This document shows positions 1 to 8,513 of a stretch of 64,000 nt of DNA, piece by piece. Within the stretch, counting starts at the first letter, position 1; each line of letters begins with the position of its first letter. This stretch comes from Pelagibacterium xiamenense (GTDB lineage Bacteria; Pseudomonadota; Alphaproteobacteria; Rhizobiales; Devosiaceae), in NCBI RefSeq assembly GCF_021166475.1, contig NZ_JAJOYS010000003.1, forward strand, positions 62,001 through 126,000. Direction: 5' to 3'. Both the position numbers and the translations under genes were made by a program. The notes under the pieces are model-generated. The model ran no database searches. It was not told the origin of the DNA and saw only the letters and a list, made by a program, of their open reading frames with translations.

Positions 1-302
1 AAATCGACCAGTCACGGTCGATCATCAAGGCGCAGTTCGGCGAGGCGCCGGCCCACTTTTCCTATCCCATCGGCAGCCCCGTTGCCGCCGGCCCGCGCGA
101 GTTTGCCACGGTCAAGGAACTGGGATTCCGGACCGCCGTCACCACGCGCCCGGGCGGGCTCTACCGTGAGCACGCGAACCATCTCGAGGCCCTGCCACGG
201 ATTTCCCTCAACGGCAGCTTCCAGAAAGAGAGCTTTCTCGATGTCTTTCTGACCGGCGCATTCTTTTCGGTGCTCTCCGGCGGCAAGGTGAACGTCGGCT
301 GA
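1..302 (+). CDS. Polysaccharide deacetylase family protein, C-terminal part (5' end outside window)
   Basis: The open frame enters from the left edge (first full codon at 3) and stops with TGA at 300-302. About 99 C-terminal residues are visible. They include FSYPIGSP, an REF segment and ELGFRTAVTTRPGG, the layout of the last strands of a NodB-type carbohydrate esterase 4 (polysaccharide deacetylase) barrel. Such enzymes remove N- or O-acetyl groups from extracellular or cell-wall polysaccharides. The catalytic Asp/His motifs would lie upstream of the window, so activity cannot be judged. The stop codon directly abuts the stop codon of the convergent DUF2842 gene (TGA then CTA), with no bases between them. 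The family call is fairly safe; the substrate is unknown. Confidence 0.75.
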   Translation, partial: IDQSRSIIKAQFGEAPAHFSYPIGSPVAAGPREFATVKELGFRTAVTTRPGGLYREHANHLEALPRISLNGSFQKESFLDVFLTGAFFSVLSGGKVNVG

Positions 303-506
303 CTATTCGGGTTTGGACATCCACCGGATCACGGCCATCGCCGGAAACACCCAGCCGAGCCCGAAAGCGACGAAATAGATAAGGTGAACCCAGGCGGGCG
401 CTCCGACAAGCAGGAGTTCATACCCCCACATGCCGATAATCGCCCACACAACCAGGGTCAGCAGCGTGAGGGCAATCCCGATCGCTTTGCGCTGGCTCTG
501 CGTCAT
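303..506 (-). CDS. DUF2842 small membrane protein
   Basis: A 67-residue protein starting MTQSQRK. It has two predicted membrane segments (about residues 8-28 and 38-57) and ends WMSKPE, a pattern I recognise as the DUF2842 family of alphaproteobacterial membrane proteins of unknown function. An ATG 33 bases further upstream (539) is in frame. The inner ATG at 506 is preferred because GGGGA lies about 9 bases before it, whereas the outer one has no ribosome-binding site. It is convergent with the deacetylase. No function can be assigned from the sequence. Confidence 0.7.
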   Translation of the reverse strand: MTQSQRKAIGIALTLLTLVVWAIIGMWGYELLLVGAPAWVHLIYFVAFGLGWVFPAMAVIRWMSKPE

Positions 507-572
507 GGCTATGGTTCCCCCTGCGGCGATTGTTGACATTGCGTTGGCCGGGTCATCGCTTTAGCAGTTAAA

Positions 573-630
573 GCGTTCCCGGCAAAAGCGGATATCGCTT
601 TTGCGGTTCGGGAACGCGACAAGACAATGA
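573..630. repeat. Dispersed palindromic intergenic repeat, copy A
   Basis: Nested inverted repeat between the DUF2842 gene and ctaA. The outer arms GCGTTCCCG (573-581) and CGGGAACGC (609-617) enclose GCAAAAGCG (582-590) and CGCTTTTGC (596-604) around GATAT. The right half plus the following CGACAAGAC resembles copies at 31009-31053 and 48144-48190. It looks like a rhizobial-type intergenic palindrome family; its function is unknown. Confidence 0.6.
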
Positions 631-700
631 CCTGGACTATTTCTGCGCCTCCGTGAGAGGCCAAAATGGTCTGGCGCACAGAAAATTCCGGTAAAACGAC

Positions 701-1750
701 GTGACCGCGCTTTCCGCCACTGCCCCGCTCGACTACGACCGCCTGCGCCCCGTGCGCATCTGGCTCTATGTCCTTGCGGCCTTCGTTCTCGTTATGGTGC
801 TCGTGGGCGGCGCAACGCGCCTCACCGAATCCGGGTTGTCGATCACGAGCTGGAAGCCCATTTCGGGCATCATTCCGCCCCTGAGCGATGCTGACTGGCA
901 GGCCGAGTTCGAGGCCTATCAGCGCATCCCGCAATACCAGCTCTTCGCCGGCTGGATGGGCGTGGACGAATTCAAGCTCATCTTCTGGTGGGAATGGCTG
1001 CATCGCTTCCTGGGCCGCATGCTCGGCTTTGCCTTCGCCATCCCCTTTGTCGTCTTCGTGGCCCAGCGCCGTATTCCGAAAAGCCTCTTCGGTCCGCTCG
1101 TCGTCCTCTTTCTTCTCGGCGGCTTTCAGGGTTTCCTGGGCTGGTGGATGGTTTCTTCGGGCCTTTCCGAGCTCACGTCGGTGAGCCAGTATCGCCTCGC
1201 CGCGCACCTGACCGCCGCGTGCCTTCTCATGCTGGCGCTCGTTTGGGTCGGCCGCAGCCTCGAGCCGCCGGTCAAAGGTGTCCGGCCGGGCAGGGGATGG
1301 GTCGCCGCCATTTGGGTGCTGCTGGCCATGGTCGTCATCCAGATCGCCGCCGGCGCACTCGTCGCCGGCCTCGACGCCGGTCTCTCGCACAACACCTGGC
1401 CGCTTATGGACGGACGCCTGATCCCAAACGGCCTGTTCGTCATGGATCCCGCCTGGATCAACCACTTCGAGAATGTGATGACGGTGCAGTTCAACCACCG
1501 CAACATTGCCTATGCAACTGTCGTCTTCGTCGGCATTCTGGTCTGGGCCGGGCACAAATCCCCCGGATTCAACGGCGTTCACGGTTGGCTGCCGCGCATC
1601 GCGATCATCGTGCTCCTGCAGGTCGTCCTTGGCATCGCTACGCTTCTGAGCGTCGTAAACATCCCGCTCGCGCTCGGCCACCAGGCCCTGGCCTTCATGC
1701 TGGCAGCAATGGTGGCTGCCTATCTCTCTGATATGAAACGACTTTCATAG
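701..1750 (+). CDS. ctaA: Heme A synthase (COX15/CtaA)
   Basis: This inner-membrane enzyme converts heme O to heme A for aa3-type cytochrome oxidase. The 349-residue protein has about eight hydrophobic segments. It carries the conserved CtaA type-2 features: GGATRLTESGLSITSWKP (36-53), EWLHR with His101, His169, NTWPLMDG (231-238), FNHRN with His266, and LGHQ with His327. The four histidines are the expected heme ligands, two in each half. It starts with GTG at 701. The ribosome-binding site is weak and I see no better start. A short imperfect hairpin follows the stop (1752-1765). It is a stand-alone gene, as is common for ctaA in Hyphomicrobiales. Length and motifs are normal for the alphaproteobacterial family. 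Confidence 0.95.
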   Translation: MTALSATAPLDYDRLRPVRIWLYVLAAFVLVMVLVGGATRLTESGLSITSWKPISGIIPPLSDADWQAEFEAYQRIPQYQLFAGWMGVDEFKLIFWWEWLHRFLGRMLGFAFAIPFVVFVAQRRIPKSLFGPLVVLFLLGGFQGFLGWWMVSSGLSELTSVSQYRLAAHLTAACLLMLALVWVGRSLEPPVKGVRPGRGWVAAIWVLLAMVVIQIAAGALVAGLDAGLSHNTWPLMDGRLIPNGLFVMDPAWINHFENVMTVQFNHRNIAYATVVFVGILVWAGHKSPGFNGVHGWLPRIAIIVLLQVVLGIATLLSVVNIPLALGHQALAFMLAAMVAAYLSDMKRLS

Positions 1751-1807
1751 AGGTATTATTATACCGTTTGGTCAAGCCGTTGTTTTTGTGCGATAAATTC
1801 TTTTCGC

Positions 1808-1836
1808 TTGACGACCTCTTGCGCCGCCTGTATCAC
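1808..1836 (+). promoter_or_regulatory. Predicted sigma70-type promoter of rplM-rpsI
   Basis: TTGACG at 1808-1813 and TATCAC at 1831-1836 are separated by exactly 17 bases. They lie about 100 bases before the rplM start, leaving a long 5' leader that could hold translational control of the operon. Prediction from sequence only. Confidence 0.5.
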
Positions 1837-1934
1837 CCGCGCCGAACAGATCGCAAATCGACTGCAACCCCGATTTCCGCGCGCGGCGCTTCGACTGACG
1901 CGGGACGAGGGGTAGATCTTAAGGACACATCAAA

Positions 1935-2399
1935 ATGAAGACCTACTCTGCCAAGGCTGGCGAGATCGAAAAGAAGTGGGTGCTGATCGACGCCAAAGAC
2001 GTCGTCGTCGGCCGCCTCGCTGCTTTCATCGCCACGCGCCTGCGCGGCAAGCACCTGCCGACCTATACCCCTAACCAGGACATGGGCGACAACGTCATCG
2101 TCATCAATGCCGACAAGGTGAAGTTCACCGGCAAGAAGATGGACGACAAGCGCTTTCACTGGCACACCGGCTACCCGGGTGGCATCAAGGACCGCACCAT
2201 GCGCGAACTCCTTGAGGGCCGTTTCCCCGAGCGTGTCGTCGAGAACGCCGTGCGCCGCATGATGCCCGGCGGCCCGCTTTCGCGCGCCCAGCTCAAGAAC
2301 CTGCGCGTTTATGCCGGTTCTGAACATCCCCATGAAGCCCAGCAGCCCGAAGCGATCGACGTTGCTGCGCTCAATGCCAAGAATGTGAGGGTGAAGTAA
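1935..2399 (+). CDS. rplM: 50S ribosomal protein L13
   Basis: Large-subunit protein that binds 23S rRNA early in assembly. The 154 residues begin [20 protein letters not shown], followed by VVGRLA and [12 protein letters not shown], all standard for bacterial L13; alphaproteobacterial L13 is usually 150-160 residues. AAGGACA lies about 7 bases before the ATG. It is the first gene of the universal rplM-rpsI pair, with rpsI starting one base after its stop. Confidence 0.98.
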   Translation: MKTYSAKAGEIEKKWVLIDAKDVVVGRLAAFIATRLRGKHLPTYTPNQDMGDNVIVINADKVKFTGKKMDDKRFHWHTGYPGGIKDRTMRELLEGRFPERVVENAVRRMMPGGPLSRAQLKNLRVYAGSEHPHEAQQPEAIDVAALNAKNVRVK

Positions 2400-2400
2400 T

Positions 2401-2880
2401 ATGTCCGAGACCATCAACTCCCTCGAAGATCTCGGCACCGCCACCGAAGCCGCAGTTTCCGACGCGCCCGTGCGCACCCAGAAGCTCGACCAGTATGGCC
2501 GTGCCTATGCCACCGGCAAGCGCAAGGACGCCGTCGCCCGCGTGTGGGTCAAGCCCGGCTCGGGCAAGATCACCGTCAACGGCAAGGAATTCACCGCCTA
2601 TTTCGCCCGTCCGGTGCTCCAGATGATCCTGCAGCAGCCGATCGTGGCCACCGAGCGCGTCGACCAGTACGACGTCGTCGCGACGGTCTCCGGCGGCGGG
2701 CTCTCGGGACAGGCCGGTGCCGTGCGTCACGGCATCTCCCAGGCGCTGACCCTCTACGAGCCCGAACTGCGTGGCGTCCTCAAGAAGGGCGGCTTCCTCA
2801 CGCGTGACAGCCGTGTCGTCGAACGTAAGAAGTACGGCCGCGCCAAGGCCCGCCGTTCCTTCCAGTTCTCCAAGCGCTAA
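2401..2880 (+). CDS. rpsI: 30S ribosomal protein S9
   Basis: Small-subunit protein whose C-terminal tail reaches the P-site tRNA. The 159-residue product has an alphaproteobacterial N-terminal extension of about 30 residues. The S9 core ([20 protein letters not shown]) follows, and it ends in the basic tail [13 protein letters not shown] with the conserved terminal Lys-Arg. It is translationally linked to rplM (one base between genes) and is followed by a strong terminator. Confidence 0.98.
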   Translation: MSETINSLEDLGTATEAAVSDAPVRTQKLDQYGRAYATGKRKDAVARVWVKPGSGKITVNGKEFTAYFARPVLQMILQQPIVATERVDQYDVVATVSGGGLSGQAGAVRHGISQALTLYEPELRGVLKKGGFLTRDSRVVERKKYGRAKARRSFQFSKR

Positions 2881-2910
2881 TTTTTATAAAGCGCTTTCAA
2901 TATCTTGGAT

Positions 2911-2940
2911 GGGCCCGTTTCGCACGGGCCCTTCTTTTTT
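2911..2940 (+). terminator. Rho-independent terminator after rpsI
   Basis: Perfect 8-bp stem GGGCCCGT (2911-2918) with ACGGGCCC (2924-2931), loop TTCGC, then TTCTTTTTT. It ends the rplM-rpsI transcript. Confidence 0.9.
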
Positions 2941-3055
2941 GACACCTGGGTCTAGTCAAATCGTCGCAGCGTCTTATATAGGCGCCGGGGCCAGATCGCA
3001 GAAGCGCAACTGCGGCGCGTCAACGCCCCCGCACCCAAGCCGGAGGGCAAGCCTC

Positions 3056-4000
3056 ATGAACATCCATGCCGCGACCGCCACGGCGGCCGTATCCATTTCC
3101 CGTCTCGACAAGACCTATGATACGGGTTTCGAGGCACTCAAGGGGGTCGATCTGGAGATCAGGAAGGGCGAGATTTTCGCGCTTCTGGGTCCCAACGGCG
3201 CCGGCAAGACCACGCTCATCGGCACGGTCTGCGGCCTCGTCCGCCCCACGTCGGGTGAAATCCGCGTCGGCGGCTACGACGTTATCAAGGACTTCCGCAA
3301 GACCCGCGCTATGATCGGGCTCGTTCCCCAGGAATTGACCGGCGACCGGTTCGAAACCGTCTGGGCGACCGTGAAGTACACCCGCGGCCTGTTCGGCAAG
3401 CCGCAGGACGACGCCTACATGGAAAAGCTCCTGCGCGACCTCTCGCTGTGGGAAAAGCGCAACGACAAACTCATTACGCTCTCGGGCGGCATGAAGCGCC
3501 GCGTTCTGATTGCCAAGGCCCTTAGCCACCAGCCCCAGATACTGTTCCTCGACGAGCCGACCGCGGGCGTCGATGTCGAACTTCGCAAGGACATGTGGGA
3601 AGTGGTGCGCAAGCTGCGCGAAAGCGGCGTCACCATCGTGCTCACGACCCACTATATCGAGGAAGCCGAGCTGATGGCCGACCGGATCGGGGTCATCTCG
3701 CGCGGCGAAATCATCCTTGTCGAAGACAAGAACGAACTCATGCGCAAGCTGGGCAAGAAGGATCTGACCATCCAGCTCCAGGAGGCGCTCGAAACCGTTC
3801 CGGCACCGCTCGCCGATCTCGGCCTTAAACTCGCGAATGGCGGCACCGAACTGGTCTATTCCTATGACAGCCAGTCCGAGCGCACCGGCATCGCCTCGCT
3901 CATGGCCGCCATCAGCGAGGAGGGAATCCGCGTCAAGGACGTCTCGACCCACCAGAGCTCGCTCGAAGAAATTTTTATCGGATTGCTGAAGGACCGGTGA
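3056..4000 (+). CDS. ABC-2 type exporter, ATP-binding protein (YadG-like)
   Basis: ATPase subunit of a two-gene exporter. The 314 residues contain Walker [10 protein letters not shown] (45-53), the signature LSGGMKRR (142-149), Walker [12 protein letters not shown] (163-173) and a switch His in TTHYIEEAE. The C-terminal ~80 residues form the regulatory extension seen in DrrA/NodI/YadG-type ATPases. The start at 3056 is chosen because GGAGG (3042-3046) precedes it; the frame remains open upstream without good coding character. The permease starts on the last base of this gene's stop codon. YadG/YadH exporters are widespread and their substrate is generally unknown. NodI/NodJ was considered but nothing else here suggests nodulation. 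Confidence 0.9.
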   Translation: MNIHAATATAAVSISRLDKTYDTGFEALKGVDLEIRKGEIFALLGPNGAGKTTLIGTVCGLVRPTSGEIRVGGYDVIKDFRKTRAMIGLVPQELTGDRFETVWATVKYTRGLFGKPQDDAYMEKLLRDLSLWEKRNDKLITLSGGMKRRVLIAKALSHQPQILFLDEPTAGVDVELRKDMWEVVRKLRESGVTIVLTTHYIEEAELMADRIGVISRGEIILVEDKNELMRKLGKKDLTIQLQEALETVPAPLADLGLKLANGGTELVYSYDSQSERTGIASLMAAISEEGIRVKDVSTHQSSLEEIFIGLLKDR

Positions 4001-4761
4001 TGAATCTCTACGCGATCAAAGCCATCTATATGTTTGAAATGGCGCGCTGGTGGCGCACCATTACCCAGTCGATCATCTCCCCGGTCGTCTCCACCTCGCT
4101 CTATTTCGTGGTCTTCGGCGCGGCGATCGGCTCGCGCATCGAGTCGGTCGAAGGCGTCTCCTACGCATCCTTCATCGTGCCGGGGCTGATCATGCTCTCG
4201 CTCCTGCAGCAATCGCTCTCGAACGCCTCATTCGGCATCTACTTCCCCAAATTCGCCGGCACCATCTACGAGATTCTGTCCGCGCCGATTTCCCACGTCG
4301 AAACCGTCATCGCCTTTGTGGGCGCCGCGGCGACCAAATCGGTCATTCTGGCGTTGATTATCCTCGCCACCGCTACACTCTTCGTTGACGTCGAGGTCCA
4401 GCATCCCTTTGCGATGGTGGCGTTCCTCATTCTCACCGCACTGACGTTCTCGATGCTGGGGTTCATAATCGGCATCTGGGCCGACAATTTCGAAAAGCTC
4501 CAGCTCATTCCGCTTCTGGTCGTGACCCCGCTCGCCTTCCTCGGCGGCACCTTCTATTCGATTTCGATGCTGCCTGAAGGCTGGCAGACGGTCGCACTCT
4601 TCAATCCGGTCGTGTACCTCGTCTCGGGCTTCCGCTGGAGCTTTTACGGCACCGCCGACGTCAACGTCTGGATCAGCCTCGGGATGACGCTCGTGTTCCT
4701 CGGGATTTCGCTCGGGATCGTCACCTGGATCTTCAAGACCGGGTATCGGCTGCGCACGTAA
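4000..4761 (+). CDS. ABC-2 type exporter, permease (YadH-like)
   Basis: Inner-membrane partner of the preceding ATPase. The 253 residues have about six hydrophobic segments. The ABC2_membrane pattern [19 protein letters not shown] lies near residues 167-185 and [17 protein letters not shown] near 200-216. ATG at 4000 overlaps the ATPase TGA by one base (TGATG), so translation is probably coupled. A GTG three bases upstream is an alternative start. The closest well-known relative is YadH/NodJ; the substrate cannot be read from the sequence. Confidence 0.88.
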   Translation: MNLYAIKAIYMFEMARWWRTITQSIISPVVSTSLYFVVFGAAIGSRIESVEGVSYASFIVPGLIMLSLLQQSLSNASFGIYFPKFAGTIYEILSAPISHVETVIAFVGAAATKSVILALIILATATLFVDVEVQHPFAMVAFLILTALTFSMLGFIIGIWADNFEKLQLIPLLVVTPLAFLGGTFYSISMLPEGWQTVALFNPVVYLVSGFRWSFYGTADVNVWISLGMTLVFLGISLGIVTWIFKTGYRLRT

Positions 4762-4869
4762 CCCACAGGCTTTCGGTCCACCTTCTTGACTTCGCCCGGT
4801 TTTCGGGGCACCTCGCCCGGGAACGTGTCCGGAGAATGTGGTTATCCGCACACGCGACAGAACAAGGAC

Positions 4870-4912
4870 TTGAGGAGGCCGGGCCGAAAGCGGATTTGGC
4901 CGGCTCCCTCAA
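4870..4912. other. Imperfect inverted repeat before fabD
   Basis: TTGAGGAGGCCGG (4870-4882) pairs with CCGGCTCCCTCAA (4900-4912) with two mismatches around a 17-base loop, ending 28 bases before the fabD start. There is no T-run, so it does not look like a terminator. It may be a leader hairpin of the fatty-acid genes or simply a chance GC-rich dyad. Confidence 0.4.
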
Positions 4913-4940
4913 ATGACGGTTTACCGACACGAGGGCATCG

Positions 4941-5891
4941 ATGAGCAAACCGGCTTTCACCTTCCCCGGTCAGGGGAGCCAGGCCGTTGGCATGGGCAAG
5001 GACCTTGCGGGGGCCTACCCGGAGGCACGCGCGGTCTTTGACGAGGTCGATGACGCGCTGGGTCTCAAACTTTCGGCGATCATGTTCGAGGGCCCGGACG
5101 ACACCCTGCGGCTGACTGAAAATGCCCAGCCGGCGCTCATGGCCGCTTCGATCGCCGTTATCCGCGTGCTTGAGGCGCGCGGCGTCACGGTCGGCGGGAC
5201 CGCCAGCTTCGTCGCCGGCCACTCGCTGGGTGAGTATTCCGCCCTCTGCGCCGCCGGCACTTTTTCACTCGCCGATACCGCCCGGCTGCTCCAGATCCGC
5301 GGCCGCGCCATGCAGCAGGCCGTGCCTGTCGGGCAGGGCGCGATGGCCGCTATCCTCGGGCTCGAGTTCGACGCGGTAAAGGAAATCGCCGAGGCGGCGC
5401 GTGGCGACGATGTCTGTGACGTCGCCAACGACAACGCCCCCGGCCAGGTCGTCGTCTCCGGCAACGCCGCCGCCGTGGATCGCGCCATTGCGCTGGCCAA
5501 GGAAAAGGGCGCCAAGCGCGCTCTGCCGCTGCCGGTAAGCGCACCGTTCCACTGCGCCCTGATGGGTCCTGCCGCAGAGGCTATGCAAACGGCGCTCGCG
5601 GAGGTCGAGATGAACGCCCCCGTCGTCCCGGTCGTTGCCAACGTCCTCGCTGCGCCCATCTCTGACCCCGACGACATCCGCCAGCGCCTCGTCGAGCAGG
5701 TCACAGGCATGGTCCGCTGGACGGAAAGCGTCGCCTGGCTCACCGGCGAAGGCGGCGTGACCGAACTCTATGAACTGGGCACCGGCAAAGTGCTGTCCGG
5801 GCTAGCCAAGCGTATCGCGAAAGACGCAAGCGCGCAGGCCATCGGAACGGTCGACGATATCGCCGCGTTCCTCGATGCGCGCGGCCAATAA
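4941..5891 (+). CDS. fabD: Malonyl-CoA:ACP transacylase
   Basis: Loads malonate from malonyl-CoA onto acyl carrier protein for type II fatty-acid synthesis. The 316-residue protein has FPGQGSQ at 8-14, the nucleophile motif GHSLGE with Ser95, the substrate-binding Arg in LQIRGRAMQ (about 120) and the catalytic His204 in APFHCALM. Length matches the family (305-320). GAGGG precedes the ATG. It heads fabD-fabG-acpP-fabF, the usual alphaproteobacterial fatty-acid cluster. Confidence 0.97.
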   Translation: MSKPAFTFPGQGSQAVGMGKDLAGAYPEARAVFDEVDDALGLKLSAIMFEGPDDTLRLTENAQPALMAASIAVIRVLEARGVTVGGTASFVAGHSLGEYSALCAAGTFSLADTARLLQIRGRAMQQAVPVGQGAMAAILGLEFDAVKEIAEAARGDDVCDVANDNAPGQVVVSGNAAAVDRAIALAKEKGAKRALPLPVSAPFHCALMGPAAEAMQTALAEVEMNAPVVPVVANVLAAPISDPDDIRQRLVEQVTGMVRWTESVAWLTGEGGVTELYELGTGKVLSGLAKRIAKDASAQAIGTVDDIAAFLDARGQ

Positions 5892-5915
5892 GGAACGGGT
5901 AGGGGAGTGAGTTTC

Positions 5916-6653
5916 ATGTTCGATCTAAGCGGAAAGCGCGCGCTCGTCACCGGCGCCTCGGGCGGCATCGGCAGCGCCATCGCCAAGGCCCTCGCCTCGC
6001 AGGGCGCAATCGTCGCCTTGAGCGGCACGCGCGTCGGCGCGCTCGAAGACGTCGCCAGGGACATTCCCGGGGAAACCCATGTTCTGCCGTGCAATTTGAG
6101 CGATCTCGACGCCGTCGAGCGCCTTGTCCCGGACGCGGAAGCCGCAATGGGCGGCGTCGACATCCTCATCAACAACGCCGGCATGACCCGCGACAACATC
6201 TTCATGCGCATGAAGGACGAGGAGTGGGACGACGTCCTCTCGATCAACCTCACCGCGCCCTTCCATCTGACCCGCGCTGCCATCCGCGGCATGATGAAGC
6301 GCCGTTTCGGCCGTATCATCTCGATTACCTCGGTCGTCGGTGTCGTGGGCAACCCCGGCCAGGGCAATTACGCGGCCTCCAAGGCCGGCCTCGCGGGCAT
6401 GTCCAAATCGCTGGCCTACGAAGTCGCCAGCCGCGGCATCACCGTCAACACCATCGCTCCGGGCTTCATCGCCTCGGCGATGACCGACGAGCTCAACGAA
6501 AAGCAGCACGAATCCATCCTCACCAAGGTCCCCGCCGGCCGTCTCGGCACCTCCGACGAAGTCGCCGCCTGCGCGGTCTTCCTGGCCTCCGATGCGGCGG
6601 GCTACGTCACCGGCCACACCCTGAACGTCAACGGCGGGATGGTGATGATTTAG
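5916..6653 (+). CDS. fabG: 3-oxoacyl-[ACP] reductase
   Basis: NADPH-dependent short-chain reductase for the first reduction of fatty-acid elongation. From ATG 5916 it is 245 residues: TGASGGIG cofactor loop (12-19), NNAG (86-89), Asn111 and the catalytic Ser139, Tyr152 and Lys156 (YAASK). GTG at 5907 is also in frame, but AGGGGAG (5901-5907) is ideally spaced for 5916 and the resulting length equals typical FabG. The gene lies 24 bases after fabD. Confidence 0.96.
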   Translation: MFDLSGKRALVTGASGGIGSAIAKALASQGAIVALSGTRVGALEDVARDIPGETHVLPCNLSDLDAVERLVPDAEAAMGGVDILINNAGMTRDNIFMRMKDEEWDDVLSINLTAPFHLTRAAIRGMMKRRFGRIISITSVVGVVGNPGQGNYAASKAGLAGMSKSLAYEVASRGITVNTIAPGFIASAMTDELNEKQHESILTKVPAGRLGTSDEVAACAVFLASDAAGYVTGHTLNVNGGMVMI

Positions 6654-6866
6654 CGCCAGAAAGGGGCTTGCACCGCCCCGCATTGGCGATATGGTCAATC
6701 TCAACAAAGTGTGATAATCCCCGCCGCACATTGTGGCCGGAAGGGCAGGAACAAGGGTAGTCCAGACCTTCAACCGCGTTGCAAAAAGGGTCCTCACAAG
6801 GGATGTTGCCCCAAGCACGCACAGTGAGTTTTAACCCCAGTCAATCTCTAAATAAGGGAAGTCAAC

Positions 6867-7103
6867 ATGAGCGACATCGAAGATCGCGTCCGTAAAATCG
6901 TTGTGGAGCACCTGAACGTCGAAGCCGATAAAGTCACCGAGAAGGCCAGCTTCATGGACGATCTGGGTGCGGACTCGCTCGATCAGGTCGAACTCGTGAT
7001 GGCGTTCGAAGAAGAATTCGGCGTCGAGATCCCCGATGACGCTGCCGAGTCGATCCAGACCTTCGGCGACGCCGTCGCGTTCCTCTCCAAGGCGAGCGCG
7101 TAG
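6867..7103 (+). CDS. acpP: Acyl carrier protein
   Basis: Carries growing acyl chains on a phosphopantetheine arm. The 78-residue acidic protein has the DSL attachment motif with Ser37 and helix [30 protein letters not shown] stands just before the ATG. A 213-base gap separates it from fabG, so it probably has its own promoter, as expected for this very abundant protein. A GATAAT-like -10 is visible near 6712, but no convincing -35 accompanies it. fabF follows after 24 bases. Confidence 0.98.
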   Translation: MSDIEDRVRKIVVEHLNVEADKVTEKASFMDDLGADSLDQVELVMAFEEEFGVEIPDDAAESIQTFGDAVAFLSKASA

Positions 7104-7127
7104 GCGGCCTAGCGCCTGTATCTTGGC

Positions 7128-8393
7128 ATGAACATGCGTCGCGTCGTCGTTACAGGTCTCGGGATCGTCAGCCCTTTGGGCGTCGGTCACGAGATCGTCT
7201 GGTCCAATATCCTGGCATCCAAGAGCGGCGCGCAGCGCGTGACCGATTTCGAGGTAGACGATCTGCCCTGCCAGATCGCCTGCCGCATCCCTTTGGGCGA
7301 CACCGCCGAGGGCAAGTTCAATCCCGACGATTGGATGGAGCCCAAGGAGCAACGCAAGGTCGATCCCTTCATCGTCTATGCGATGGCTGCCGCCACCCAG
7401 GCGCTCAGCGATTCAGGCCTGGAGCTCAAGACCGATGAGGAAAAGGAACGCGCCGGCGTTCTTATCGGCTCGGGCATCGGCGGTATCGGAGGTATCTACG
7501 ACGCCTCCATCGCCCTTAATGAAAAAGGCCCGCGCCGCATCAGCCCGTTCTTCATTCCCGGGCGCCTCATCAATCTCGCCTCGGGCTATGTCTCGATCAA
7601 TCACGGCCTCAAGGGCCCCAACCATTCGGTCGTTACGGCCTGCTCGACCGGCGCTCACGCCATCGGCGACGCGGCGCGACTGATCGCGCTCGACGATGCC
7701 GACGTCATGGTCGCCGGCGGCGCAGAATCCCCGGTCAACCGCCTCTCGCTGGCGGGATTCGCGGCCTGTCGGGCGCTCTCGACGGGTTTCAACGACGCCC
7801 CCGAAAAAGGCTCGCGCCCCTACGACAAGGACCGCGACGGCTTCGTCATGGGCGAGGGCTCGGGTGTCGTCGTGCTCGAAGAGTATGAGCGCGCCAAGGC
7901 GCGTGGCGCCCACATCTACGGCGAAGTCATCGGCTACGGCCTTTCAGGCGACGCCTACCACATCACCGCGCCCTCCGAAGACGGCAATGGCGGCTATCGG
8001 TCCATGGCAGCGGCCATCAAGCGCGCCGGCATTTCGCCCTCCGATATCGACTACATCAACGCCCATGGTACCTCGACCCCGCTCGGCGACGAGATCGAAC
8101 TGGGTGCAGTGACCCGCCTTCTGGGCGACGCCGCGTCCGGTGTGGTCATGAGTTCGACCAAATCAGCTGTCGGCCACCTCCTTGGGGCTGCCGGCGCGGT
8201 CGAGGCGATCTTCTCGCTCCTTGCCATTCGCGACAACGTGGCACCGCCCACGATCAATCTCGACAACCCATCCGTCGAAACGCCGATCAACCTCGCCCCG
8301 CACAAGCCGGTCGAGCGCGAGATCAATATTGCGCTTTCGAACTCCTTCGGTTTCGGCGGTACCAACGCCTCGCTGATCTTCCGCGCGGTCTAG
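7128..8393 (+). CDS. fabF: Beta-ketoacyl-[ACP] synthase II
   Basis: Condenses acyl-ACP with malonyl-ACP in chain elongation. The 421 residues carry the Cys-His-His triad: Cys172 in TACSTG, His313 in NAHGTSTPLGD and His350 in KSAVGHLLGAAG. A glycine-rich SFGFGGTNASL segment lies near the C terminus. Length is typical (410-425). It lies directly downstream of acpP and ends the fatty-acid block; mltG follows 120 bases later. Confidence 0.97.
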   Translation: MNMRRVVVTGLGIVSPLGVGHEIVWSNILASKSGAQRVTDFEVDDLPCQIACRIPLGDTAEGKFNPDDWMEPKEQRKVDPFIVYAMAAATQALSDSGLELKTDEEKERAGVLIGSGIGGIGGIYDASIALNEKGPRRISPFFIPGRLINLASGYVSINHGLKGPNHSVVTACSTGAHAIGDAARLIALDDADVMVAGGAESPVNRLSLAGFAACRALSTGFNDAPEKGSRPYDKDRDGFVMGEGSGVVVLEEYERAKARGAHIYGEVIGYGLSGDAYHITAPSEDGNGGYRSMAAAIKRAGISPSDIDYINAHGTSTPLGDEIELGAVTRLLGDAASGVVMSSTKSAVGHLLGAAGAVEAIFSLLAIRDNVAPPTINLDNPSVETPINLAPHKPVEREINIALSNSFGFGGTNASLIFRAV

Positions 8394-8513
8394 CCAGCGG
8401 TCGTCGCGTCCTGCCGGCACGCGTGGCAAGGACCCCTGAACGCCTGTCGAAATCCGGCGCCACCACTTGTTTTTGCCGGATTTCTTGGCGCATATGGCGG
8501 GGCGGGTTCGCCA

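Noticed and set aside
3056-4761. Calling the ABC pair NodI/NodJ nodulation exporters
   Set aside because: No nod genes or nod box nearby; YadG/YadH-like proteins are similar and far more general.
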